Shown piece by piece: positions 1-8,226 of a stretch of 64,000 nucleotides of DNA. Origin of the DNA: Streptomyces sp. NBC_00569. Lineage in GTDB: Bacteria; Actinomycetota; Actinomycetes; Streptomycetales; Streptomycetaceae. The DNA lies in NCBI RefSeq assembly GCF_036345255.1, contig NZ_CP107783.1:9851001-9915000 (forward strand). The letters run 5' to 3'. The notes under the pieces are model-generated. The model was given only the letters and a program-made list of their open reading frames with translations. It searched no databases and had not been told where the DNA came from. Position 1 is the stretch's first letter. The number at the start of each line of letters is the position of its first letter. The translations under genes and the position numbers were made by a program.

Positions 1-1
1 C

Positions 2-781
2 CGCAGGCTGGGCGAGATCTTCGAGCGGGATGTCGATGTCTTCATCGTCTCCACCGGCTCCGCAGCCAACGGCCTGAGCCTGGCCGCCCTCACCCCGCCC
101 TGGGGCAGCGTGCTGTCCCACCCCGACAGCCATATCAACCACGACGAATGCGGCGCACCTGAGTTCTTCACCGGCGGCGCCAAACTCGTCTCCGTCCCGG
201 GTGACGACGGCAAGATCGACCCCGACGCGGTGCCCGCGGCGGCGGGTCGCCGGGCCGGTGACGTACACAGCGTGCAGCCGTCCGCGGTGAGCATCAGCCA
301 GGCCACCGAGAGCGGCAGCGTCTACACCCTGGAGGAGATCCGCCGCCTGTCCGCCATCGCCAAGGACGCCGGTCTGCGCGTCCACATGGACGGCGCGCGC
401 TTCGCCAACGCACTGGACCACCTCGGCGCCACCCCGGCCGAGATGACCTGGAAGGCCGGCATCGACGTGCTGTCCTTCGGTGCCACCAAGAACGGTGCGA
501 TGACCGCCGACGCCATCGTCTCCTTCGACCCCGCACTGGCCGCCGAGCTCGCCTTCCGCGCAAAGCGCGCCGGCCAACTCGCCTCCAAGATGCGTTTTCA
601 CGCCGCCCAGATCGACGCCTACCTCACCGACGACCTGTGGCTGCGCAACGCCCGCCAGGCCAACGCGATGGCCACCCGGCTCGGCGACGGCCTCAAAGCC
701 ATCCCCGGCACCGGCCTGCTGGCCGTCCCCCAGGCCAACATCCTCTTCTGCCGCCTGCCCCAGCAGGTCACCGAAGGACGC
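2..781 (+). pseudogene. low-specificity threonine aldolase fragment
   Basis: This is the middle of a PLP-dependent threonine aldolase (beta-eliminating lyase fold), which cleaves L-threonine or L-allo-threonine to glycine and acetaldehyde. The frame is open from the window edge, so the N-terminus lies outside. Family landmarks are the [19 protein letters not shown] stretch (about 132-188), [11 protein letters not shown] (about 384-416), and the PLP-lysine region [11 protein letters not shown] (about 472-504). Homology stops abruptly after [12 protein letters not shown], about 100 residues before the usual C-terminus. From there the frame runs antisense through the start of an MHS transporter until a stop at 1081. 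The C-terminal domain is therefore missing and the product is probably inactive. Confidence 0.85.
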
Positions 782-988
782 GAAGCCGACGAACTGGGTG
801 GCGAAGGAGGCGAGGACGCCGGTGTAGTCGGACTGTCCGGGAAAGAACAGGTGCGGGAAGACGAGCGCCGCGGCCGTCCCGTAGAGAAAGAAGTCGTACC
901 ACTCGATAGCGGTGCCCACCGTGCTGGCGACGACGGCTCGGTTGCGGTGGCTGCGCGTGGCAGCCGTCTGTCCGGTGCTCGTACCCAC
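781..988 (-). pseudogene. MHS-family MFS transporter, N-terminal remnant
   Basis: A GTG at 988, preceded by an AAGGGA-type ribosome binding site, opens a frame that reads like the first 69 residues of a metabolite:H+ symporter. A basic N-terminus is followed by [20 protein letters not shown], then [20 protein letters not shown] and ATQFVGF. The EWYDFFLYG motif in the first membrane helix is characteristic of the MHS family. Similarity ends near 781, exactly where the opposite-strand threonine aldolase begins, so about 360 residues of the transporter are lost. It may still be transcribed, but a functional carrier is not possible. Confidence 0.75.
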
Positions 989-1091
989 GGCGAATCCCTT
1001 GTCTTCGGCGGTCGCGCCGAGTTGATCGGGGGGAGGCTGCCGCGAGAGTGCTCTCAAGTCAGGGACATGTCAAGCAATTGAGCGCGCGCCT

Positions 1092-1119
1092 GTCGGGCCG
1101 GTGTCCGACCGGCCCCGAC
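1092..1119. terminator. strong hairpin after the aldolase/transporter junction
   Basis: GTCGGGCCGGT at 1092-1102 pairs with ACCGGCCCCGAC at 1108-1119 around a 5-nt loop, with one bulged C. There is no T-tract, which is common for actinobacterial terminators. It lies just past the stop at 1081. Confidence 0.45.
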
Positions 1120-1245
1120 GGCGGCCCGCTTGTCGAGACGATCTCGATCTTGAGTTGTCGTAGCCGCGATCGACTCGGTGGTTCTTGGGGTGGGTGTCCC
1201 GGCTTTGGTCGGTTCGGGTATGTGTGATCGGGTCTCTTGAGCGCA

Positions 1246-1265
1246 GACCCCTTCCTTTAGGGGTC
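1246..1265. terminator. 7-bp hairpin in the leader of the D-threonine aldolase-like gene
   Basis: GACCCCT (1246-1252) pairs perfectly with AGGGGTC (1259-1265) around the loop TCCTTT. It lies 100 bp before the next start codon and could be a terminator of upstream transcription or a leader structure. Which of the two cannot be told from sequence. Confidence 0.35.
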
Positions 1266-1364
1266 GTCTCCCTTGGTTCGTGTGGTCTGGGGGGATGGCC
1301 CTGCGGGCCTGGTCCACCGACCTGTCATGATCATCTCGACGTGTTCCATGGTGGGAGGCAAGAG

Positions 1365-2459
1365 ATGGCGATAGCGCTGCCCGATGGGCTGGCGACGCCG
1401 GCGCTCGTGGTCGATCCGGATGTGCTGGACAGAAACATCTCGCGGATGGCCGAGGCTTCGCGGTCCCAAGGGTTCGCCCTGCGACCGCACGCCAAGAGCC
1501 ACAAGTGCGCGCAGATCGCCGACCGTCAGCTTCGGGCGGGCGCGCGCGGGCTGTCGGTGGCCACGATCGGCGAGGCCGAGGCATTCGCCCGGGTCGGCGT
1601 GGATGACCTGTTCATCGCTTACCCCGTGTGGCTCGATGCCGACAAGGCGCAGCGGCTGCGCCGGTTGGCGGACGACGTTGCCCTGAGAGTCGGCGTCGAG
1701 TCGGTCGAAGGCGCGCAGCGGCTGGCGAAGGCCGTGCACGGCAGTGCCCGGCCGGTCGAGGTGCTCGTCGAGGTCGACAGTGGGAGCCACCGGACGGGAG
1801 TGCAGCCTCACGATGCTGGTGAGGTCGGGAAGGCAGCTGCCGACGCGGGACTGGATGTCGTCGGCGTGTTCACGTTCCCGGGACACGGCTATGGTCATGA
1901 CGCGCAGGCACGCGAGCGCGCCGCACGGGACGAGGAACGCACTCTGGGCGAGGCCGCACAGGCGCTGCGGGACCTTGGGCTCGACATCCGCGTGGTCAGT
2001 GGCGGATCGACTCCGACGGTGGGGCAGTGGCAGCCGGGCGCGGTGAACGAGTTGCGGCCCGGTGTCTACGTCTTCAACGACGCCACCCAGCTGGCCATCG
2101 GCACCTGTGGGGTGGAGGATCTGGCGTTGGTCGCCGCGACGACGGTGATCAGCGTTCCCGCCCCGGACCGCTTTGTGCTGGATGTCGGTAGCAAAGTCCT
2201 CGGCTCCGACCGGTCGTCCTGGGTCACGGGCCACGGCTACCTGCCCCAGTTTCCGCAGGGAACCATCGCTGGGTTGTGGGAGCACCACGCCGTTGTCCGG
2301 CTTCCGGAGGGGGTGCGAGGGCCACGCCTTGGGTCGATGGTCGCTGTCGTCCCTAACCACATCTGCACGCCGGTGAATCTCGCCGATGAGCTGCTGGTCG
2401 TCCAAGACCGCGAGGTGATCGACCGCTGGCCGGTAACGGCACGAGGTGCCAATACCTGA
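1365..2459 (+). CDS. D-threonine aldolase / D-serine dehydratase-like PLP enzyme
   Basis: A 364-residue fold-type III PLP enzyme with an alanine-racemase-like N-terminal barrel. Family members cleave D-threonine or 3-hydroxy-D-aspartate, or deaminate D-serine, using PLP and a divalent metal. The PLP-lysine region is ALRPHAKSHKCAQIA (about residues 38-52), and the C-terminal metal site is visible as VPNHICTPVNLADE, where the His-x-Cys pair binds zinc in characterised relatives. The ATG at 1365 was chosen over longer frames because GGAGG sits 7 nt upstream and the protein then begins at the conserved LPDGLATPALVVD. The gene stands alone. A threonine aldolase fragment lies upstream and an IS element lies immediately downstream. 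Substrate within the family is unresolved. Confidence 0.8.
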   Translation: MAIALPDGLATPALVVDPDVLDRNISRMAEASRSQGFALRPHAKSHKCAQIADRQLRAGARGLSVATIGEAEAFARVGVDDLFIAYPVWLDADKAQRLRRLADDVALRVGVESVEGAQRLAKAVHGSARPVEVLVEVDSGSHRTGVQPHDAGEVGKAAADAGLDVVGVFTFPGHGYGHDAQARERAARDEERTLGEAAQALRDLGLDIRVVSGGSTPTVGQWQPGAVNELRPGVYVFNDATQLAIGTCGVEDLALVAATTVISVPAPDRFVLDVGSKVLGSDRSSWVTGHGYLPQFPQGTIAGLWEHHAVVRLPEGVRGPRLGSMVAVVPNHICTPVNLADELLVVQDREVIDRWPVTARGANT

Positions 2460-3312
2460 GCATCGTCTCAGGCCGAGAGGTGGCGGTAGCAGATCAGAGT
2501 TGCGGCTATCCCGGCGAAGGCAAGGAAGTGTTCCGGCTTGCGCTCGTAACGACCGTGAAGGCGTCGGCACCCGGCCGGCCAGGCCACCGTCCGCTCCACG
2601 GTCCAGCGGTGGCGGCCCAGCCGCTGCGAGGACTCGATCCCCTTGCGCGCGATACGCGGGACGATGTTCCGGCTGCGGAGCCACCGTCGCAGGTAGTCGT
2701 AGGCATAGCCTTTGTCGGCGTGGAGCTTGGCACGCCGACGCCACGCGGTCCACGACGAGAACGGATCGGCAGGATACCCCGCACCAGGGGTTCCAGTCCC
2801 TGGCTGTCATGGGTGTTTGCAGCGGAGATGCCGATTGAGAGGGGCAGACCTGACCTCTCGGTGATCAAGTGGTTCTTTGAGCCCTTCTTGCCGCGATCTA
2901 CGGGATTCGGACCCGTCAGGTCTCCCCTTTCGCTGCCCGCATGTTCACCGAGTCAGTGGCACACCGCGACCAGTCCAACTCGCCGCGGGCGCCGAGCTCA
3001 TCCAGCACCAGGCGGTGAAGCTTGCCCCACACCCGGGCCCCGCTCCACTCAGTGAACCGCCGGTGCGCGGTCGGTCCAGACGGGCCGAAGCTCGACGGCA
3101 GTTGGCGCCACGGGCACCCCGTCGTGGCCGCGAACACGATGGCCGCCAACACCTGCCGGTCCCCATACCGACGTCGGCCCCCGCCCTGCGGCCGCACCGG
3201 AGCGGCCGGCACCACCCGCTGAAACAACTCCCACAGCCCGTTCGGCACCAGACGCTCCACCATCGCCATCACGGCCATCAGCCTAGTGATCAAGCCAGTT
3301 GAGACGGTCTCT
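2458..3312 (-). mobile_element. IS5-family insertion sequence, degenerate
   Basis: The element consists of a transposase reading frame (3293 to 2468) flanked by short imperfect inverted repeats. CGTCTCA at 2464-2470 overlaps the transposase stop codon, and its complement TGAGACG lies at 3300-3306. The exact ends and target duplication could not be fixed by eye. The protein resembles IS5-family (IS427-like) transposases common in Streptomyces. The inner frame damage described under the transposase implies it is no longer autonomous. Confidence 0.75.
2468..3293 (-). pseudogene. IS5-family transposase, two frame changes
   Basis: The first frame (3293-2916) starts MITRLMAVMAMVERL, contains RRRYGDRQVLAAIVFAATTG and WSRCATDSVNM (first catalytic Asp region), and ends at a TGA after AAKGET. 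Homology continues one frame back with LTGPNPVDRGKKGSK and ITERSGLPLSIGISAANTHD, as in elements that use a -1 frameshift. Near 2730-2735 the homology moves again, into RAKLHADKGYAYDYLRRW and GRHRWTVERTVAW, ending FAGIAATLICYRHLSA at 2468. In the stretch GGACCGCGTGG before the AKLHADKGY block one base appears to be missing. The first shift may be programmed. The second is probably an inactivating deletion. Confidence 0.75.
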
Positions 3313-3421
3313 TAGGGAGGGGTTGGCTCATCCTCGGACCGGAGCCGTGAAGCGGCGTAGTTGGCTGTGTTGTCAGTGGCTCTCGCTAGCCTGATCGCTT
3401 CGGTTGGAGGGGGGTGTTCTT

Positions 3422-4053
3422 GTGCTGACTGGTCGTAGGTATCGGCTTGAGGTGACGGTGGGTCACACTGCGCAGTGTCAGGAGTTCGCTGATGTCTGCC
3501 GGTCGGTGTGGAACACCGGCCTGGAGCAGCGGCGGGCGTATCGGCGTCGGGGCGCGTGGATGAACTACGTCCCGCAGGCGGGTGAGTTGGCTGATGCCAA
3601 GCGTGAGTACGGGTGGTTGAAGGCCGCGCCGTCGCATGTGTTGCGGCAGACCCTGAGGGATCTCGACAAGGCGTGCCGGGACCATGGCACGTTCAAGGTG
3701 CGGTGGCGGTCCAAGGCCCGCTGGTCTCCCTCGTTCCGGTTCCCTGCCGGGAGTCTGATCACCGTGGAGCGCCTGGGCCGTAAGTGGGGTCGTGTGAAGC
3801 TCCCGAAGCTTGGATGGGTGCGCTTTCGCTGGTCGCGCCCCCTGGGCGGACAGATCCGTTCCGCGACGGTCAGCCGCAGGTCGGGGCGCTGGTCTGTCTC
3901 CTTTCTCGTGGACGACCAGGCCGTCACTCCCCAGCGGCACGCCATGGCGGAGACGTCGGTCGGAATCGACCGGGGCGTGAAGACTGCCGCTGTCACCTCG
4001 GACGGCGACTTTTGCGACCGGGCGTTCATCACGTCTGGCGAGAGCGCCCGGTA
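3422..4053 (+). pseudogene. TnpB-type (OrfB) nuclease, N-terminal fragment
   Basis: The first ~211 residues of an IS200/IS605- or IS607-type TnpB protein, the RNA-guided nuclease ancestral to Cas12. The GTG at 3422 has GGAGGGGGG upstream. Landmarks are RRYRLEVTVGHTAQCQEFA, VWNTGLEQRRAY, HVLRQTLRDLDKA, FKVRWRSKARW (N-terminal RNA-binding domain) and VGIDRGVKTAAVTSDG, which contains the first RuvC aspartate. Homology ends after SGESARY. The remaining RuvC motifs and zinc finger (about 170-190 residues) are absent, and so is the 3' end that would encode its guide RNA. No TnpA partner is present. It is a dead fragment butted against the next gene. Confidence 0.8.
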
Positions 4054-4139
4054 TCCAGGCCTGGCGTTCTCGCGCCGAGCACGTGGCATTCACGTGGAGT
4101 ACACGCCGTTTCAAGATCGTGTCGCCAGAGTTCCGCCTC

Positions 4140-6119
4140 GTGCCTACCTCACACTCGCGTGCCGGCGTCGCCTCTGTATGCGCCGCGGCTTTGACGCTTT
4201 CGGGACTGCTCACCACGGGGATGCTGGCCGCTCAGCCTGCGGCTGCCGCGGACCCGTCCGGCTACCAGAACGTCCGGATCAACGAAGTCACCTCGTCGGA
4301 CAACGACACGGTGGAGCTGTACAACACAGGCTCGACCGCGGTGAGCATCAGCGGCTGGAAGATGTCCGACGACAGCTTCTCGCCGCAGTCGTTCAGCCCT
4401 TCCTCCAGCACGATCCCGTCCGGTGGCTTCATCACCTTCAACTCGCCCAAGGGGCTCGGTGATTCGGACAAGCTGGTGATCTACACGTCCGGCGGCACGG
4501 TGGTCGACCGTGTCGACTGGGCGACAGGCAAGGCGAAGCCGACGATGGCGCGTTGCGGCGGCGACGGCACCGGGGCGTGGGTGACCACGGCCTCGGCGAC
4601 CACGTTCGGCGCCTCGAATGCCTCGGGCTGCCCGTCGTCGGTCCCGGCGGCGAGCCGGGTGCGGATCAACGAGGTCACCTCGAACGACTCCGACACCGTG
4701 GAGCTCTACAACGGCGGAACGAGCGCGGTCAGCATCGGCTCGTGGAAGTACGTCGACAACGACACCTCGCACTCCGCGGCCTCGATCTCGTCCTCCTCGC
4801 CGAGCGCGACCAGCATCCCCGCGGGCGGCTACGTCACGTTCGACTCCACCATCGGACTGGGCGACAACGACTCCGTCTTCCTCGTCGACAGCAGCGGCAA
4901 CACCGTCGACTCGGCAACCTGGGCTACCGGCGGTGCCACCCCGTCCGACGAGCGCTGCGCGAACGGCACCGGCGCGTTCCGGACCGCCACGACCGCGACG
5001 CTCGGCAGCGTGAACTCCTGCTCGGGCAGCGGTGGTGATGACGGTGGCGGCGGTCAGGGTGGCCAGTTGCTGGGCGGCGGAGGCTCGCTCACCAGCGGCT
5101 GCACCCCCGAGGCGCCCTCCGGTACGGGTTCCACTCCGGCGGGCACTCTGGCCTGGCCCGGCGGCCTGGACGTCACGATCGCGGACAACGTCTGCGCGTT
5201 CACCACGTCCACCGGTCCTGAAGGCCGGGACCTGAGCGGCCTGGCGTTCGACCCGGCGAACCCGTCGGTGCTGTGGGCCGCCAAGAACAAGAACTGGCTG
5301 TACAAGCTGGTCAAGAGCAACGGCAAGTGGGTCCCGGACGCGACCTGGAGTGCGACCGGCAAGCAGATCCGTTTCACGGGCGGCTCCGGCGAGCCGGACT
5401 CCGAGGGTCTGACCGTCGGCGGTAACGGCCACATCTACGTGACCTCCGAGCGCGACAACACCAAGAACACGGCGCCCAAGGACACGATCATGGAGTTCGA
5501 CCCGGCGGCGACCGGATCGACGCTGACGCCGGTTCACCAGTGGGACATGACCTCGCAGTTCCCGCAGCTCAACACCGGCGACAAGGACGACGCCAACCTG
5601 GGCTTCGAGGGCGTCGGCTACGTACCCGACAGCTGGCTCACCGCGAACGGCTGGGTCGACCCGCTCACCGGCGCCGCCTACAACCCGGCGAACTACCCGC
5701 TGCACGGGTCGGGCCTGTTCTTCGCCGGCCTGGAATGGGACGGCACCTTGCACGTCTACGGCCTGAACTCCGACGGCACGTTCACCACGTTCGGCACGAT
5801 CGCGACCGGCAAGGCCTCCGTGATGGACGTGACGTTCGACGCCGGAACCCAGCGCGTCATCGCGACCTGCGACAACACCTGCGGTGAGACGCACACCTTC
5901 ATGAAGGTCAACGCCGACGGCGCGCTCGTTCCGGACGTGACCTACACGAACCCGGCCGTCATACCGACCGACAACATGGAGGGCTTCGCCATCGCGCCGA
6001 CCTCGGCCTGCGTCAACGGCTTCCGCGAAGCGGTCTGGAGCGACGACGGCATCTACGGCTTCGGCTCCGCAAGCTCCTCCTACGGACACGCTCTCTACAG
6101 CGGCACCTTCCCCTGCTGA
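4140..6119 (+). CDS. secreted lamin-tail-domain protein with C-terminal propeller-like domain
   Basis: An exported protein of about 659 residues. A Sec signal peptide (basic start, hydrophobic core ASVCAAALTLSGLLTTGMLA, cleavage after PAAAA) is followed by two tandem lamin-tail domains, each opening with VRINEVTS and DTVELYN. A Gly/Ser-rich linker (about SGGDDGGGGQGG) leads to a C-terminal region of about 330 residues with LSGLAFDPANPSVLWAAKN and EPDSEGLTVGGNGHIYVTSE, reminiscent of SdiA-regulated or esterase-like beta-propellers. Lamin-tail domains often occur in secreted nucleases and phosphatases, but no catalytic motif is evident here. The start is uncertain. GTG codons at 4083, 4119 and 4140 are all in frame and none has a good ribosome binding site. 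The upstream DNA is a TnpB fragment, so the native start region may have been replaced. Confidence 0.75.
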   Translation: MPTSHSRAGVASVCAAALTLSGLLTTGMLAAQPAAAADPSGYQNVRINEVTSSDNDTVELYNTGSTAVSISGWKMSDDSFSPQSFSPSSSTIPSGGFITFNSPKGLGDSDKLVIYTSGGTVVDRVDWATGKAKPTMARCGGDGTGAWVTTASATTFGASNASGCPSSVPAASRVRINEVTSNDSDTVELYNGGTSAVSIGSWKYVDNDTSHSAASISSSSPSATSIPAGGYVTFDSTIGLGDNDSVFLVDSSGNTVDSATWATGGATPSDERCANGTGAFRTATTATLGSVNSCSGSGGDDGGGGQGGQLLGGGGSLTSGCTPEAPSGTGSTPAGTLAWPGGLDVTIADNVCAFTTSTGPEGRDLSGLAFDPANPSVLWAAKNKNWLYKLVKSNGKWVPDATWSATGKQIRFTGGSGEPDSEGLTVGGNGHIYVTSERDNTKNTAPKDTIMEFDPAATGSTLTPVHQWDMTSQFPQLNTGDKDDANLGFEGVGYVPDSWLTANGWVDPLTGAAYNPANYPLHGSGLFFAGLEWDGTLHVYGLNSDGTFTTFGTIATGKASVMDVTFDAGTQRVIATCDNTCGETHTFMKVNADGALVPDVTYTNPAVIPTDNMEGFAIAPTSACVNGFREAVWSDDGIYGFGSASSSYGHALYSGTFPC

Positions 6120-6190
6120 TCTCGCCGACCACGGGGTACGACTCGTGCACAGGGACGCCTCCAGGGTGAGGCGCCCGAGCAGTACACAGT

Positions 6191-6266
6191 GATGAAGCTC
6201 CTGGCAGACGGGGCGACGGCCATCTCCACCGGCCGTGTCCACCGGCTGACTGCCAGGAGCTTCGTC
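6191..6266. repeat. 17-bp inverted repeat with 42-nt loop
   Basis: GAAGCTCCTGGCAG (6194-6207) is perfectly complementary to CTGCCAGGAGCTTC (6250-6263). The pairing extends outward three more positions to 6191/6266 with one G-T wobble. The loop contains GGCC/GGCC and ACCGGC elements. It lies 71 bp past the lamin-tail gene. It could be a terminator, a miniature mobile element or a recombination scar. No known family was recognised. Confidence 0.6.
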
Positions 6267-6319
6267 GTGCCGGTCCCCGAGACCGCGTCGTTCAGCCGCG
6301 CTCCGGGTGCTGGGGTCGC

Positions 6320-6514
6320 CGCGCGAATCGTTCGGGCGGTGTACCCCAGGACCTCCGGGGGAGCGTCGACGATGTCCGCCCAGTGGGAGGTGGGTATCAC
6401 CAGGGTGTGGCCTGGTGCGAGGGGATCCGGCGGAGCGAACGCACCGGCCACGGGCCCGCGTGCCACCCACCGGGCGGCGTTGGCCCGGATCAGCTCGCAG
6501 AAGGTGCAGTCCTT
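6320..6514 (-). pseudogene. HIT-family nucleotide-binding protein fragment
   Basis: Residues resembling the first half of a HIT-family hydrolase can be read on this strand: KDCTFCELIRANAARWV, then PDPLAPGHTLVIPTSHWAD and VLGYTARTIRAA. There is no start codon upstream in frame, and the histidine-triad motif (HxHxH) that would lie about 30 residues downstream is absent. Beyond 6320 the sequence is unrelated and enters the inverted repeat. The fragment is broken at both ends and not functional. Confidence 0.6.
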
Positions 6515-6633
6515 GCGATCTGACCTTGCCGGCGCCAACGCCGTTCCTGCCGGCCGTAATGCAAGGGGTGGGAGGCCAAGTTGACGGCCTGTAGGTGACA
6601 GCGAGCCGAGGCGAACGAGTGAGGAGCGGGGCC

Positions 6634-8112
6634 TCAGGAGCCCGGGGCTGCGATCTCCCGCTTGAGGATCTTGCCGGTGGCCCCCTTGGGGAGCGCGTCG
6701 ACCAGCCAGACCTCTCGGGGGTACTTGTACGGGGCGACCCGCGCCCGCACGAACTCCCGCAGCTCGTCGGAGGTGGCCCCGGCGCCGGGGAGCAGGGCCA
6801 CGGCCGCGGCGACCTCCTCGCCGAGGGTGGGGTGCAGGACGCCGATCACCGCCGCCTCGGCGACTGCGGGGTGTTCGTAGAGGACTTCCTCGATCTCGCG
6901 GGGGTAGACGTTGTAGCCCCCACGGATGATCAGGTCCTTCTTGCGGTCGACGATGTAGTAGAAGCCGTCCTCGTCGACGCGCGCGAGGTCGCCGGTGCGC
7001 AGCCAGCCGTCCTGGATGGTTTCGGCCGTGGCCTCGGGGCGGCCCCAGTAGCCCTTCATGATGTTGTGGCCGCGTACGCACAGTTCGCCGACGCCGTCGT
7101 GCTCGTCGAGCAGACGCATCTCGACCCCTTCGATCGGGGTGCCGACGGAGCCGGGTTTGCGGGCGCGGTCCGGGTGGTTGAAGGAGGCGACCGGAGAGGT
7201 CTCGGACATGCCGAAGCCCTCCAGTACAGGACAGGTGAAGGCGCTCTCGAAGCCGTGCAGGACCTCGACGGGCAGCGCGGCGCCACCGGAGACACCCACC
7301 CGCAGGGTGGCACAGGGGTACGTGCCGGGCTGCTGTGTGTGCACGGCAAGCATGGCCGCATACATGGTGGGCACCCCCACGAAGACGGTGACCTGTCGCT
7401 GCTGGACGGTCTGCAGCGCCACGACGGGGTCGAAGCGGGGCAGCAGGGTCAGCCGGGCACCCACGCCGATCGCGGTGTTCATGGAGCAGGTCTGGCCGAA
7501 GGCGTGGAAGAGCGGCAGACAACCCAGCACGGTGTCGTCGGGGCCCAGTCGGATCAGCGACCGTGCGGTGATGTCGGCGTTGCGCGTGAGGCCGGCGTGG
7601 GTGAGCTCGGCCCCCTTGGGGACTCCCGTGGTCCCGGAGGTGTAGAGGATGACCGCGGTGTCGTCGCCGCCGCCGCGCGCTGCGGCGACCGGTTCCGGGT
7701 GGGCGGCGAGCAGGTCGGCGAGCGAGCCCGGCCCGACCGGGATCACCTCGGCTGCGGTGCCCTCCGCGCCTGTGGCCACTTCGGCCGTGGACGACTCGTG
7801 GGCGAACAGCAGTACCGCACCTGAGTCACCGAGGTAGTGGGCGATCTCGCGTGCCTTGAGGAGCGGGTTCATCGGAACGACGACGGCGCCTGCGCGCAGT
7901 ATGCCGTAGTAGAGGGGCGGGAATTCCAGCAGGTTGGGCACCATCAGGGCGACCCGGTCGCCCGGGACGACACCGCGCACGGTGAGCAGCGCGGCCACCC
8001 GGCCGGCAAGGGTGTCGAGTTCGGTGTAGGTCAGCGACCGGTCGCCGATTTCGACGGCGGTCTTGGGGCCGTGCGCCGCGGCGCTGCGGCTGAGGAGATC
8101 GGCGAGGTTCAC
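6634..8112 (-). CDS. acyl-CoA ligase (AMP-forming, long-chain fatty acid type)
   Basis: A 492-residue adenylate-forming ligase that would activate a carboxylic acid to its CoA thioester via an acyl-AMP. All core motifs are present: the P-loop ILYTSGTTGVPKG (about 155-167), EGFGMSET, the hinge region TGDLARVDEDGFYYIVDRKK, GGYNVYPREIEEV, and the C-terminal catalytic lysine in PKGATGKILKRE. The start is GTG 8112 with AAGG upstream. It is the last gene of a minus-strand operon (dioxygenase, MFS, aldehyde dehydrogenase, ligase), 114 bp after the dehydrogenase, and plausibly activates the acid that enzyme makes. Substrate unknown. Confidence 0.85.
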   Translation of the reverse strand: MNLADLLSRSAAAHGPKTAVEIGDRSLTYTELDTLAGRVAALLTVRGVVPGDRVALMVPNLLEFPPLYYGILRAGAVVVPMNPLLKAREIAHYLGDSGAVLLFAHESSTAEVATGAEGTAAEVIPVGPGSLADLLAAHPEPVAAARGGGDDTAVILYTSGTTGVPKGAELTHAGLTRNADITARSLIRLGPDDTVLGCLPLFHAFGQTCSMNTAIGVGARLTLLPRFDPVVALQTVQQRQVTVFVGVPTMYAAMLAVHTQQPGTYPCATLRVGVSGGAALPVEVLHGFESAFTCPVLEGFGMSETSPVASFNHPDRARKPGSVGTPIEGVEMRLLDEHDGVGELCVRGHNIMKGYWGRPEATAETIQDGWLRTGDLARVDEDGFYYIVDRKKDLIIRGGYNVYPREIEEVLYEHPAVAEAAVIGVLHPTLGEEVAAAVALLPGAGATSDELREFVRARVAPYKYPREVWLVDALPKGATGKILKREIAAPGS

Positions 8113-8226
8113 CGGGGGCCTTTCGTCTCAGGTTCCGAGCAGGGCCCGGCCGCCCGCTGCGGGCGGTGACGCCTGGGCGGGCGGGGTGCCGGGTCGTGTT
8201 CGGTTCGGGTGTGGGGTGCGGTGTCG

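Noticed and set aside
1257..2810. 517-residue minus-strand frame spanning the D-threonine aldolase-like gene and part of the IS
   Set aside because: Crosses an IS boundary and reads the transposase in the wrong frame, so it cannot be one gene.
4149..6470. 773-residue open frame on the minus strand opposite the lamin-tail gene
   Set aside because: Low-complexity Arg/Gly/Val-rich translation with no motifs; a shadow of the sense gene. Only its far upstream part overlaps a real HIT fragment, in a different frame.
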